Assembly: GCA_026119855.1 (NCBI GenBank)
Contig: JAOWBW010000303.1
Span: 682,001 to 746,000, forward strand
Length of the DNA stretch: 64,000 nucleotides
Source of the DNA: Campanula takesimana
Lineage: Eukaryota > Streptophyta > Magnoliopsida > Asterales > Campanulaceae
Reading direction: 5' to 3'
Position 1 is the first letter of the stretch. Each line of letters begins with the position of its first letter. A program made the translations under genes and the position numbers. The notes below the pieces were generated by a model. That model worked only from the letters and a program-made list of their open reading frames with translations. It had not been told where the DNA came from and did no database searches. This document shows positions 43,245-54,609 of this stretch, piece by piece.

Positions 43245-44110
43245 TGTTTAGGGTGTTTAATGGTCCATTCACACAAAATGTTAGGTTTAATGCTTGCAAT
43301 GGTGTGTGAATGGATGGGGTGTTAATGAATTAAATGGGTGTGAATGCAGAGTTGTCGGACACGTGGCGATCTGGGACTGGGCCAACGTAGCGCCTGTGAC
43401 TCACGCGCAAGTGATAGGGAGTCAAAGCCAGGCTGCGTTTTTTTTTTTTGCTTTTTGTTGGTGCTGCCACGTGTCTCCAAGTGATTGGCTTACCATATTT
43501 TCTTTTTACTTTCTTACTTTTATCCCAATTATTTAAGCTCAATTATTTCACAGAAAATGTTTTTATTAATTTTTTTTACACCAAAATTCTTAAAAAAAAA
43601 GTCTCTTTAAATTGACGTAAGTTTCATTGTATTTCAACACAAATTATTTTTTTCTTGAAATGGATCCCAATAATAACCATTTCAACCGTAATCATAAAAA
43701 TAAAAAATAATTATAAATGGTGGGGTATAGGATGATGAGTGAGAAAAGTGTAGAATGAGGATTAAACAAACCATTGTAAGGGTAAAAATTGAATGAGTGT
43801 TGAATTAATTAGTTAGATGAGAGAGAAAATGATGTAGAGTAATAAAGTGAGTGTTGAATGAAAAAGTTTGGTTTAACCATTGTGCATGGTCTTAGACACA
43901 GAGACATAAGCACGAGCCGGCGTTAAGTTGTCAGAAGTTAATGTCACATGCGTTTTCCATCCAGGGGACGACAGGACACGTGGCGATGTACTAATACGTG
44001 GACTATGATTGGTGTATGTCTAAAACAAGCAACACATATTTAATTCTCATGTTTTCTGTCAAGCAATTTCATGTACCTGACCTCGTAACGGACCCCATTT
44101 CGGACAAGGC
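43245..44110. other. Probable Mutator-like remnant with repeated ACGTGGCG motifs
   Basis: GGACACGTGGCGAT occurs at about 43358 and again at about 43976, and GCCACGTGTCTCC lies between them in inverted orientation. A motif around AATGGT/ACCATTG appears at about 43300 and 43875. These suggest a decayed terminal-inverted-repeat element, but the ends could not be fixed. G-box-like CACGTG cores here have no gene downstream. Confidence 0.35.
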
Positions 44111-44978
44111 CCAGCCCTTGAGAACAAAAAAAAAAAAAATTGAATATATTTTTCAAAAAATGAAAATGCTTTTCAGAAAATAATTTAAACATGTTTTCAG
44201 TTGTTTGATAAATGTTAAGAAAATATTTTCATTAGGAGAAAAGAATTGACCGAAAGATCAAATATATGCGTTAAATCAACCTAACGACCACCACTGCCAC
44301 TACCATCAACATCACCACGACCCCACCACCACAATCCACCACCAATCACCAGCCATAATCATCAACACCACTACCAACACATGAAATCAAAATAAAATCA
44401 AGATTCAAAATACAACAAATCAAAACCCACATTAAAAAATCTAACAAATCAGAACCCATATTTGAAATCATCAACACCATTTACTAATAGATTTCAACAC
44501 ACCCACATTTAAAATCCAACAAATCAAAACCCACATTAACAAACAAAATTGTCGGATATGATTTTTGTTTTAAGATAGATTTCACACATCCAAGCGCAGG
44601 GAAATTTTAAGGAAATCGACGACGAGAAGAATGTGAAGAATATCAGGCCGACGATTTTGTTGATGGTGTTTGCGATTAGGGCGACATATTAAGATGCCGG
44701 AGAGGATGTGGACGGCAAGTTTGGCGGCGTACTTAGTTGAGAAGGTGCGTGGCCGTGGGGTATGGTGTGGATGGCTAAGGCCGTGTCGTGGGGTGGGATG
44801 GAGATGGGAGACGGCTGTAGACACCCCCCGCCTTGGACCGCTCACCCCGATTGCATACATAGTATTTTTATTTAACTTGTTTTTATTAGTTTATGTTACT
44901 TCTGTTAAGTTCTTGACTGACTTTGTTAAGTTTAGAGGCTAAACCGAATAACACTTCTAACTTTCCATTCCATTCTGT
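44111..44978. other. Intergenic, low-complexity ACC/CAA-rich then GC-rich
   Basis: ACCACCACTACC-type sequence followed by AAATCCAACAAATCAAAACCC repeats and a GC-richer block at 44590-44850. Its style resembles the interior of the long-TIR element at 35289-37004. No recognisable gene. Confidence 0.35.
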
Positions 44979-45146
44979 CAAAAATGTCTTTTCAAAGTCG
45001 CGCGTCTCCGCCTCCATAGGTCAGACGCGCGCGCCTTCCGCCTCCAAAGGCCGGAGGCCCGCGCATCTGGGCGTCAGTTACAGATTCTGTCCAAGAATCC
45101 CTCTATTGCTCAATTTACAAGATTTTTCCCGGGAATTCCATCTTTA

Positions 45147-46671
45147 TGTTGGAGATTATGCCCTAAGCCCTTGACAAAGGCCTTAAGTTGCATCATGTTC
45201 TCATTTGTTATGGAGATAACAACCCTGGACTATTATATGTTTTACATGTTTATTATAATAATCCTCGTCCTAGTACTTATGAAGGACTAGTATAGGTTTA
45301 ATCGATGATCATATGATGATTATGTGCATGTGATACAAATTAAACTTTTGGGAACTTGTTGGAGAACAAATACTGGAATTGACCCACCTATGAGATTTAT
45401 GTCATGGTCAGATGTCATAATTAAATCTCATAATAGTTATATCATTTATCCTTAGACCTGAGATTATCATAGTTTTCCACATGATGAACATTATGTTTGA
45501 CGTACTCAAACGCTACCCCTAATCGGGTGGTTATAAAGGCTACGATTGGCATAATCGGATTCATATAGGGAAGAATGATAAGTCAAGATGGGATTTGTCA
45601 CTCTCTCAAGAGAGATATCCGCTTGGCCTCTCGATGAGTGAGATTGATGATAGTGTACGTCCGTACCCAAATGAATTGAACTGTTCAATGTCATTTGCTC
45701 ATATCAATCTACTCGGGATCGAGAAAGCATTGGACAACATAAGTTGACGTGGACCATGACTTATGTCCAATATGATATCGCGTGACAAAAGGATTGTGAT
45801 ATGTTCTATAAGGATGAACGAACTTCGTTAAGTTATATTAATTGGGTAGTCATGATGGCTTGCTAGAGTCCGCTCATGATTTATGGGTTTGACTTTGATC
45901 GGACTCATTACCAACTTAATATAATCATATGGGGTCACACACAAAAGGACGAATCAAGAAAAGGCAAGAGCTGAATTCCTGGCGGGCACGGCCGTGCCAG
46001 TTATAAAGCACGACCGTGTCGATTTGCACGGCCGCGTGAATTAACAAACTCGACCGTGCCATTATTGAACTGTGGCAAGTCGAGCGCGGACCATGTGGCA
46101 CGGCCGTACCATTTGGTGAGCACGACCGTGCCAAAGTTCCTGAGGCCAGATTCTGTGCGGTTTAATTGGATGACGGGATTTAGGTCTCATAGCTCATTAA
46201 GGGTTAATGACTAGGGACTATAAATACATCTTTTCATCAGCCATTAAACTAATGCAACCTAGTATGTTTGAGAAACATAATTCTTGATCCAAGATTGTGA
46301 ATCAAAGATCAAGAATGCATAATATTCATATAGCCTTTGAAGATTAGAAAAGTGTTTTCTAATGGGTCTAGCAATCCAGATCTAGAATGGTTCTAAATAT
46401 TCGTTCGCGTGTGGATACAGATAGAGGATGCTTGCCTTAGCATCTCAAGTTCATGTTCCTGTGATTGTGATACGAAGAACGCGAAGAACGTGGAGATCAA
46501 ATATAAAGCTTGAAGACTTGAAGATCCGAAAAATTTAAACGCTCTACAATGGTTAGTATTCTAAATTCATCTTGCTTTTAATTTAATCATCATGAATGGA
46601 TCTTAGGGCTTAGGATTTTGTTGATTTTATATTGTCGTCTTCCGCTGCGCAAGTTGCCTCAAAATCCAACA
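45147..46671 (+). repeat. Solo LTR (copia-like), 1.5 kb
   Basis: Starts TGTTGGAGATTATGCCC and ends AAAATCCAACA, giving TGTTGGA/TCCAACA inverted termini. Flanking 5-mers CTTTA (left) and CTTTT (right) match at 4 of 5. A TATAAATA box lies at 46219-46226. No internal retroelement domains follow, so it was left by LTR-LTR recombination or is a truncated copy. It carries the palindrome cluster at 45985-46134. Confidence 0.8.
45985..46134. repeat. Cluster of GCACGGCCGTGC-type palindromes in the solo LTR
   Basis: A perfect 14-bp palindrome GGCACGGCCGTGCC at 45985-45998, followed by five variants (GCACGACCGTGTC, GCACGGCCGCGTG, CTCGACCGTGCC, GGCACGGCCGTACC, GCACGACCGTGCC). They are spaced about 20-45 bp apart, just upstream of the TATA box. 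Confidence 0.92.
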
Positions 46672-47347
46672 CTTTTATGATTCTGTTTTGGCACCAAAAA
46701 TATCATCTTTACACCTATATAAACCCCCTCATTCCACCCTGGAAAAAGGGGACTTTTTAGACACAAGAGAGGATTTTGACACCAAAAGGACCCTAACTTC
46801 TATTCTCTACCAAAAACTCTACACAAAAACTCCACAAGTTTTTTCACACAATTTTCCTACAAACACACTCTCTTCAAGTCAAAGTTTGAAGTTACCTTTT
46901 TCTAAGGTACCATTTCCTCCTATTTTATTTTACATGTTTTCTTGAATGTATGCAATCCTCATCAAAATGGGACATGACCAACATGACTACTTCATATATT
47001 GAAGTTAGTTAAGGTTATCTCCCTACATTTTTATTCCCTTTAATTTTCCATTTATTTCTCGATGTAATTGTTAGCACATATTTATATTAATAAAAGAAGG
47101 ACTTTTTATTCTTCGAACACCAAAAGTAGCAAGACCGGCTTTAGCCGGGCGAAGTGGGTGTTTAAATACTTATCTCTTCTTAACCTAACCCCCGAAACCG
47201 TCTCTCTAGTTTTGTATACAAAACCTAGGCTAATTATTAGGTTTTTCTTATGTTCCTCTAAAACATAGGTGGCGACTCTACTTTAAAACCAAATAGACAT
47301 CATATAATAATTCACGCTCTCTAGCCAAGCGGTGGTTCTCCCCCGGG

Positions 47348-48037
47348 GTATCTACAACGGCGCAGGGGAGAGGGGAGCGGAGCCTGTAACCGTGATAAGG
47401 GTCAAGAATGGTGGGGGGTGTATAATTGGGGCTTTGTTAAATGAGTAATCGGTGTTACATTTTTGTTGGATTTGTTACTAAAATTTAACGCGTTGCATTA
47501 TCTGAAAAATCTCTGAAAAGTACATTGCAGTATGCTGTCACTAAATAGCACATTACCTTTTATGAAACAAGAGGTATAGTACATTGCATGATTCAGTTAT
47601 TTTTTTCAAAAACAATTGACGGGTGGAGGAGTGGGATGGAGGGGGTAGGCTCAACGTGTGGTGGGGGTGGGGGTAGGGGCAGGCTGGGGTGGAGTGGTTG
47701 GGGGATAGGGGCAGGGCAGAGCGGAGGTGTGGAAGGTGTTAAAAAATAATTTAAAGATACGTGATTTTTTATTTTTTATTTTAGGGGGGGTTGGGTGGAT
47801 GGTGGGGAAAGGGAACTGAGGAGGTTGAGTTGTTAAAAACTAACTTTCATAAGAGTACAAAAAAAAATAAAATAATTGGGGCTGGTGGGGATGAGTGCGG
47901 GGCAAGGGGGAATGGGGGAGGTGTTAGAAGATATTATTAATATGAGTGAAAAAAATAAATTGGGGGGTGATGGTGCTGGTGTGAGCCGTGAGGCAAGGCA
48001 TGAGAGGAGTTAGAAGATAATGGACGCGCGACACACT
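47348..48037. other. G-rich intergenic region
   Basis: No gene. It is strongly G-rich on the plus strand, especially 47630-47725 and 47785-47820, with several runs of four to seven G. Alternates with AT-rich stretches. Confidence 0.6.
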
Positions 48038-48120
48038 AATTAAAAACACCAATAAAATCATTACACTTAGGATTTTGTGAGCGAGTTTTTATGACTTTTT
48101 TGTGCCCCTAATATTATTCC
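48038..48120. mobile_element. Half copy of family III MITE
   Basis: AAAAACACCAATAAAATCATTACACTTAGGATTTTGTGAGC and TTTTTGTGCCCCTAATATT match one half of the MITE at 60570-60745 in inverted orientation. Confidence 0.5.
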
Positions 48121-49136
48121 TAACATACTTCAAACTTAGTGCTATTTTAAAGCAGCCCAGTACATCAGTTAAATTTAGCGCAGGTAACAACACTGCGCCA
48201 TCCTTTTCCTTGCCATTTTAACTTATTAAAATCGTAGTAATTTATATATCTTTCGTTTCTTTGCCAAGAGGATAATCTTTGTATATTTGTTCTTTATTTT
48301 TTCCTTTTATAGAGAGATTATGCAATACAACGTAAACTATAGGACTTCTTTGTACAGTTTAAATGCTCCGTAAACACAAGGGCAAATTGCCCTTTACTTA
48401 CCAGAGTTTTTCGTCATATTTCAATTAGTTATCCAATTTGTGTTCGTTACAATTTGGTTACTAAATATGTCTGCTTGCTGCAATAAGGTGTAATTTTGGC
48501 TAGCCCGTAAAAAACTTAAGAAAATTGATGGAAAACGCAACAAGCTTCTTTCAAAATTGTAATAATCAACCCTAAAACTTAATTATTATATTTTGGAGCA
48601 TTTTAATTAATTCAATATAGTTAATTATATTGTTATTAATTATTCTTTTTTATTGGTAAGTTTTTAAGTCATTTGTATCAATAAAATTGTTTGTAAATAA
48701 ATACAATAAATATTAAAGAAAAGCACAAATATTGAAGATATTTTTTTAAATAACAATGAAATAATAGAAATATTCTTTTTTTGTGCAAGATTTGAAGCAA
48801 TGAATGGATATATTAAAAGATATTTGGTATTAAAATTACAGCATTTTTAAAAATAATGCGATTTTTGCACTAAACTAAAATAAGAGATGGTCTAACGTCC
48901 TCATGAAAAACATCACAGCAGCACATTGCTAAATCATTTTCTAATTAGCTGATTACGAAACCACATGTTCCTTCATTATTTACTTGCGGCTCAAATTCGG
49001 ATAAGATGATTGGACAACAAATGGTAGGGAGAAATTTATTGCCAATGTATCAAATCAAATTCGTATAAGAAGTTTAAAAATGTACATTTAAAAAAAAAAA
49101 AAAAAAAAAAAAGCACTTAACTATGCAAATCTTATT
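48121..49136. other. AT-rich intergenic DNA, nothing recognised
   Basis: No coding similarity, RNA gene or paired repeat seen. A poly(A) run lies at about 49090-49112, just before the next element. Confidence 0.4.
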
Positions 49137-49144
49137 GTTAACCC

Positions 49145-49867
49145 TAGGGATGCCAAACCGGTCTGGAACCGTCGAACCGGCCCGGAACCGAAAAAACCGT
49201 AACCGCCATGAACCGCCACGAAAAACGGAAACGTGAGAACCGGAACCGTTTTGGATAAGGGCCGGTTAAGGTTCAACCCCTCAAAAAACCGTGAACCGGC
49301 AGTTCCGAACCGCCCAACCAAACCGTGAACCAGAACCGTCTGAACCGTCAGTAAAACCGTTAAAACAAACATCAAAATCATTAGATTTCTAACAGTTTCA
49401 TCAGAATTAATCGTTACTAATGGAAGGTTGACAAGAAAAGTTGTGTTTTGACTGATTTTTTTAGCCAAATTCGGTGAATGAAAATAATAAAAATTTAGTT
49501 GTCCCCCTTATTGTAAATTTGCCTTTAATTAATAAAATTTAAAGGGTACCGTCCCTTTTTTCTTTTATATACTATCATTTATTTTATTTTTTCTATGTTT
49601 GTTTTTCAATATAATGTTGATTTAGCTTCTTTTTTTTAAAAAAAAAAAAAAATCACTTATGAATTTTTTTTTAAGTTTTTATTCATTATTGTATGATAAA
49701 AAAAAAAAAAAAGATATCGCGGAACGGGAACGGGAACCGTACCGACACCGGATTGTAACAACCGGAACCGGAACCAGTGTAACCAAAGGCCGGTTAAGGT
49801 TCACGTAAAAGCCAAACCGGAACCGCCGGTTCCGAACCGGAACCGAGACCGCCGTTGGCCATCCCTA
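49145..49867. mobile_element. hAT-type nonautonomous element rich in GGAACCG repeats
   Basis: 723 bp with ends TAGGGATGCCAA/TTGGCCATCCCTA and a perfect 8-bp target duplication GTTAACCC (49137-49144 and 49868-49875). Dense AACCGG, GGAACCG and CGGAACCG units occupy both arms (49155-49365 and 49720-49855). The centre is AT-rich. No transposase. Confidence 0.9.
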
Positions 49868-50207
49868 GTTAACCCTACACAAAGGTCCTAAAAAGTGAAA
49901 CTGAATCGTTTCCGAAAAAAAAAAAAAGAAAAAAAAAGGGTTTTGTTTGAGAAAATAGCCAACACTTGTCCATCACGGGTTGGGTCACAAATCAAACAAA
50001 TTCAAAAGTTGGGCCTGAAGAAACAATCGCAGAACTTTGAAAGTCCAGGCCTTTTGTTTAGGCCCATAGAATTAATTATAAATCCAGTCCTTAGATCAAC
50101 CTTGGGCCCTTAAAAAATAAGATTCAAAATTCAAAATTCAAATATTTCAAATTCCAAGCGGTCAATAACCAGTTACTCCGTCGAACTAGCCGTTTGAAAC
50201 CCTCTTC

Positions 50208-50214
50208 TATAAAA
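50208..50214 (+). promoter_or_regulatory. TATA box of the alpha-tubulin gene
   Basis: TATAAAA lies 146 bp upstream of the ATG, followed by a CT-rich leader (TCTCTCTCTAG), the typical plant core promoter arrangement. Confidence 0.75.
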
Positions 50215-50353
50215 CAACACCATTATCTCTCCTAATTTCCAATCTCTCTCTAGAATTCTCATTTCAGATCTGATATTTCCGCCTTTCTCTAGTCGTTGGT
50301 ATCTATCTCTGTTTTCTTCGATTTACTTCACACAACACCTTTTCTAAGCGAAA

Positions 50354-51974
50354 ATGAGGGAGTGCATTTCGATCCACATTGGTCAGGCCGGAATCCAGGT
50401 CGGAAACGCTTGCTGGGAGCTCTACTGCCTTGAACATGGAATTCAGGTTAGTAATACTTAAATCCCTAATTACCCATCATTTGATTTGGATTTCCAACTT
50501 GCATTTCGGTCTAAAATCTTGATAACTTTTGCAGCCTGATGGTCAAATGCCCAGTGATAAGACTGTTGGAGGCGGAGATGATGCCTTCAACACCTTCTTC
50601 AGTGAAACTGGAGCCGGTAAACATGTACCCCGTGCTGTTTTTGTAGATTTGGAACCCACTGTCATTGACGAGGTCCGAACTGGGACGTACCGACAGCTTT
50701 TCCACCCTGAGCAACTCATCAGCGGCAAAGAGGATGCTGCCAACAACTTTGCCAGAGGCCATTACACAAGTAATCTTCATCTCTCTTTTATTTTCATTCT
50801 TGTTTGTCTTTAATAATGGTTTCTTACTCTTTGAGGCATTTTATCAAACAGTTGGTAAGGAGATCGTGGACTTGTGCCTTGACCGCATCAGGAAGCTTGC
50901 TGACAACTGTACTGGTCTGCAAGGCTTCTTGGTTTTCCATGCTGTTGGTGGTGGGACTGGATCTGGCCTTGGATCTCTGCTTCTTGAGAGACTATCTGTT
51001 GACTATGGAAAGAAATCAAAGCTTGGTTTCACTGTTTACCCTTCCCCTCAGGTCTCAACCTCTGTAGTTGAGCCGTACAACTCTGTCCTCTCGACTCACG
51101 CCCTTCTCGAACACACTGATGTTTCTGTCCTCCTTGACAACGAGGCCATCTACGACATTTGCCGTAAATCTCTTGACATTGAAAGACCTACATATACCAA
51201 CCTCAACAGGCTTGTCTCTCAGGTATTTGACAAAATGCCAGAATGAATCCTAAGATGGTCTAGTTTTTGTTTGTTCTTGTAGGTTTGGTTACTGATTTGT
51301 GTTTTGTTTTGTTACAGGTTATTTCGTCTCTGACCGCCTCTCTCCGGTTTGATGGAGCACTCAATGTGGATGTCACAGAGTTCCAGACTAATTTGGTTCC
51401 ATACCCAAGAATCCATTTCATGCTTTCATCCTATGCTCCTGTCATTTCAGCAGAAAAGGCCTACCATGAGCAACTATCAGTTGCCGAAATCACAAACAGT
51501 GCCTTTGAGCCTTCTTCCATGATGGCCAAATGCGACCCACGCCATGGGAAATACATGGCCTGCTGTTTAATGTACAGGGGTGATGTTGTGCCAAAGGATG
51601 TGAATGCTGCGGTTGCAACAATCAAGACCAAGAGGACTATTCAGTTTGTGGACTGGTGCCCAACTGGGTTCAAGTGCGGTATTAACTATCAACCACCAAC
51701 AGTTGTCCCGGGAGGCGACTTGGCTAAGGTGCAGAGGGCAGTGTGCATGATCTCAAACTCGACAAGTGTTGCCGAAGTGTTCTCTAGAATTGATCATAAG
51801 TTTGATTTGATGTACGCCAAGAGAGCGTTTGTGCATTGGTATGTTGGTGAGGGTATGGAGGAAGGAGAGTTCTCGGAAGCTAGGGAGGATTTGGCTGCTC
51901 TTGAGAAGGACTATGAGGAGGTTGGATTAGAGTCTGCTGAAGGAGATGATGATGATGATGGTGAAGAGTATTAG
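50354..51974 (+). CDS. TUA: Alpha-tubulin
   Basis: Four exons: 50354-50446, 50535-50769, 50852-51222 and 51318-51974, all with GT...AG introns. Joined they give 451 aa, starting MRECISIHIGQAGIQVGN, the usual plant alpha-tubulin length. The GTP-binding tubulin signature GGGTGSG is in exon 3 (AVGGGTGSGLGSLLLERL). The acetylatable Lys40 context SDKTVGGGDD is in exon 2. Exon 4 has the C-terminal helices (WYVGEGMEEGEFSEAREDLAALEKDYEEVG) and the acidic tail ending GEEY, whose terminal Tyr is the tyrosination site. It pairs with beta-tubulin in microtubule protofilaments. Introns are short (about 80-95 bp). The reading frame is intact with no unusual residue. Which TUA isotype this is cannot be decided by eye. 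Confidence 0.98.
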
Positions 51975-53021
51975 AAGCATGCTACTAATCAGGGAGTTGT
52001 TTAGAAACTAGATGCCAATGGGCTCATTGGTTGTTATCAACAAGTATGCAAATAGTATTTGCAATTAGAAAGGTTTACATGTATCGTATTGTATTTCCTT
52101 TATCAGTTTTAATGGATGCAATGTTTCTTTTTAAATTCTTACCAAGATAATAACCTCTTTTAGAAAAAAAAATTAAAAAAAAATGAAGAACAAAAATGAA
52201 CATTAATTTTGGAAGGAGGTTGTCCTTCCAAAATGAATGTTCTAAAAATTTGGGGCGGAGGGAGTACACCATTTATTATGATTGAAGAGCTTAGCAAAAC
52301 ATGAAAACATTTCTAAGGCAATGAAATGCAGAAGGAAGCTGCACTTTTTCCTAGCTATACATATACACAGGATGCTTTTACTGTTCTACATCTCTAGAGG
52401 TGCAACAGTTTCTCGAACCGCATCGTTTATGAAACAAGTGTTCATTGATTGGTTGGCGAGATTGCACAAGAAATGGAATGACCAATCTTGTTATCAAACA
52501 AGCACTGAAAGTGATCCAAATCCAATCAAACAATTGAACTCTGCTCCACTGCAAATCTTCTCCTGCTCAATGGAGAGAGAAAAACAAATTAGCTTCATCC
52601 TCAATCAAAACTGTTCCTGATCGAAATCAAATGTTCGAAAGAAACTGAAATTCATTGGATTATTTTGTACTTTTACTTATCATATGCAAACCAATAGGCC
52701 AGCCCAAACCAATGAGTTCTTAGAAACTTTAAATGAAAATTAAAAAAATAAAAAATAAAAAAAATTGATACACCATCAATAAAATTATCAATAACACATT
52801 TCAGATTTTTATTTGAATAATTTAATCATTGCTCAAAGTTCCTTTGTAATAATGTCGAATAAAGTGTGAAGATCATTTTGGGAAAGAAGGGGTTATTATT
52901 AGATAAATTCATAGATTCATATTTCATCCACAAAGTTAATGATTGACACAATATACACTAACATAAGTATGCATATGATACATGAAATTAGAGAAAAGAC
53001 AAAGAGACTAACATGAGCAAA
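51975..53021. other. Tubulin 3' region and intergenic DNA
   Basis: The tubulin 3' untranslated region follows 51974. A single Stowaway-like end (GGGGCGGAGGGAGTAC) lies at about 52252-52267 without a clear partner. The 112-codon frame at 52282-52620 has no recognisable domain and I do not call it a gene. Confidence 0.45.
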
Positions 53022-53474
53022 TCAGTTGATATTTGTCTTGCCGCGGAGAGGTGAAGCCGGCAAGGAACGTCTAGTAGAGAAAAGAAGAGCATCCACATAT
53101 TCATGACCAGAAATTTTATCTCTGCCGGAACCAATCAAACAGTACTCCCCAAACACATCTTCTCCGAGATGCGAATCCTCCTCTCTAATCCTCAAAATCT
53201 GGCTATGCACACGCACAGTTAGGTTTTTCAGTACCGGCCACTTCCTCATCTTAGAAGAAGAAGAAGAAGAGAAAACCGACGTCGGCGACTCCATATCCTC
53301 CGACGATGCACCACTCTCCTGATCCGTTTCAATTTCTTCAAACGCCTTCAATTTCGCGTGCATGTGCAAATACCGATCTGTATCCCTCTCCGTTTGAAAA
53401 TCTCCGGCGAGATTTGGAGGTGATTTATTTGAATCCGGGGAGGATTTGTGTGTGGATTGCTTCATGGCAGTCAT
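53022..53474 (-). CDS. Unrecognised 150-aa plant protein
   Basis: A single intact frame on the minus strand starting MTAMKQSTHKSSPDSNKSPP, with a second Met at residue 4. The N-terminal half is Ser/Pro/Glu-rich with a short helical segment RYLHMHAKLKAFEEIE and a Ser run (VFSSSSSSKMRKWP). The C-terminal half looks folded (LKNLTVRVHSQILRIREEDSHLGEDVFGEYCLIGSG) and ends RSLPASPLRGKTNIN. GC content is well above the flanks, and a TATAAATA box lies 78 bp upstream of the ATG (53552-53559, minus). It is probably a real gene. No signal peptide or membrane segment. I do not recognise the family and claim no function. Confidence 0.7.
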   Translation of the reverse strand: MTAMKQSTHKSSPDSNKSPPNLAGDFQTERDTDRYLHMHAKLKAFEEIETDQESGASSEDMESPTSVFSSSSSSKMRKWPVLKNLTVRVHSQILRIREEDSHLGEDVFGEYCLIGSGRDKISGHEYVDALLFSTRRSLPASPLRGKTNIN

Positions 53475-53551
53475 GATGATTGAATTTTATAGCTAGAAGG
53501 GACGAACAATGGCGTTGTGAGAAACGTGATGGATGGTGCTGGTGTGTCAAG

Positions 53552-53559
53552 TATTTATA
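53552..53559 (-). promoter_or_regulatory. TATA box of the 150-aa gene
   Basis: TATAAATA on the minus strand, 78 bp upstream of the ATG at 53474, so the transcription start would be about 50 bp upstream of the start codon. Confidence 0.65.
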
Positions 53560-53814
53560 GACGGATGAATTTGTGAGGCGTTGAGGTGGTGGGATTAGGT
53601 GCGGTGGGTATACATGGCTTTCTAGTGAACCTTGGACACTTTCTCGTGGTGACGCGTGTCTGTGGACTGGTGAGTTACTATAAAAGTTGGTCAAGAATTG
53701 GAAAGCAGTTCAAGCCGTTGGCGATTAGAAAGGGACTGTTGGTGTTAGTTTTAACGCCACACGTAAACAGGGAGATTCATTCCTTTCTCTCTCTCTAATG
53801 ACAAATCAATTTGT

Positions 53815-53992
53815 TTTTGGTACAATAAAATGGTAGTAAAGTGAGCTACCATTCCGAGCTGGGTAGGAGCATAAGGACGGCAAAGCTCTCCCAACAAGAT
53901 TTTAACACTGCTGCATTCTCAGGGTTCGAACTCGAGACATCTGGTTAAGCTAGAACACCCTCATACCACCAGATGATTTAAGTGCTTGTTGG
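53815..53992 (-). mobile_element. tRNA-derived SINE
   Basis: 178 bp flanked by a 19-bp perfect target duplication TAATGACAAATCAATTTGT (53796-53814 and 53993-54011). On the minus strand the polymerase III B box AGTTCGAACCC is visible near 53925-53935, and GGTGGTATGAGGG upstream of it (about 53960-53972) is in the place of the A box. The element ends in an A-rich tail (TTGTACCAAAA). No protein. Confidence 0.85.
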
Positions 53993-54019
53993 TAATGACA
54001 AATCAATTTGTGTGGTTGC

Positions 54020-54046
54020 TTTCTTTCTTTCTTTCTTTCTTTCTAT
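54020..54046. repeat. (CTTT)n microsatellite
   Basis: About six uninterrupted CTTT units just after the SINE target duplication. Confidence 0.9.
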
Positions 54047-54609
54047 TAGGAGAGATTAAGGTCAAGATGATAATCGAAATAAGTGGTAAATTAGTGGGCA
54101 TAGTGGAACATTCAACATGGTTTAAGTGGGGTGAATTAATTAGACTTTGACACAAATCACTTTCAAATAAGTTTGGCTACGTGGCATGGTGATTATCAAC
54201 ACTTGGGTGGCCTCAAAGATTGCCAAGTTAACCAATTATTTTATATCGCTTTGATCTTTTCTACTAGTTTGTATGTCACTTCCTGATTGAAGTTTATTGC
54301 TAAAAAGAAGAGAGCTGTGATTAAATTATTTATGAAAAAAATAATAAAATTCTGGTTTTCGGCTAGCAAGCCACCTATTTCCAAACTCTTATAAAATATA
54401 TTGTCAATCTTAAATATTGTGAGTCATTGGATCACTTGTGTAGAGTCTGACACCTGCCCGATGCTTCTGGGTCTGAGATCGCTCCATACAAAAAAAAGAG
54501 AATTTTGGAATAATCTTTTAAATATAAATAAGTGATTCTTTCTCATTTCCAAAATAAATATTACCTTAAATTATAATAAATACTTTAGACTATTTTAAAA
54601 TAATTATTA

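Larger units (their letters stand above)
44979..47265 (+). repeat. Old LTR fragment, interrupted by a younger solo LTR
   Basis: Sequence from about TGTCAAAAATGTC (44979) to CTAAAACA (47265) behaves as one LTR split at 45146/46672. It has a GC-rich CGCCTCC block at 44998-45065 and a TATATAAACCCCCTC promoter-like element near 46717. It is followed by TGGCGACTC at 47270, similar to Ty3/gypsy Tat/Retand primer sites. The sequence AGCCAAGCGGTGGTTCTCCC downstream also fits that group. I did not find the second LTR or coding domains, so this is a truncated remnant. Confidence 0.45.

Noticed and set aside
44582..44942. Opposing 90-codon frames in a GC-rich patch
   Set aside because: Pro/His- and Gly/Arg-rich complementary frames without similarity; probably repeat-derived.
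45985..46134. CRISPR-like array
   Set aside because: Regular short palindromes, but variable spacing, a plant nuclear context and location within an LTR. No CRISPR system is expected or seen.
52282..52620. 112-codon plus-strand frame downstream of alpha-tubulin
   Set aside because: No domain, promoter or codon bias; its composition matches the flanking DNA.
53815..53992. tRNA gene suggested by the B box
   Set aside because: No cloverleaf or A-box/B-box spacing of a tRNA; flanking target duplications and A-rich tail show a SINE.
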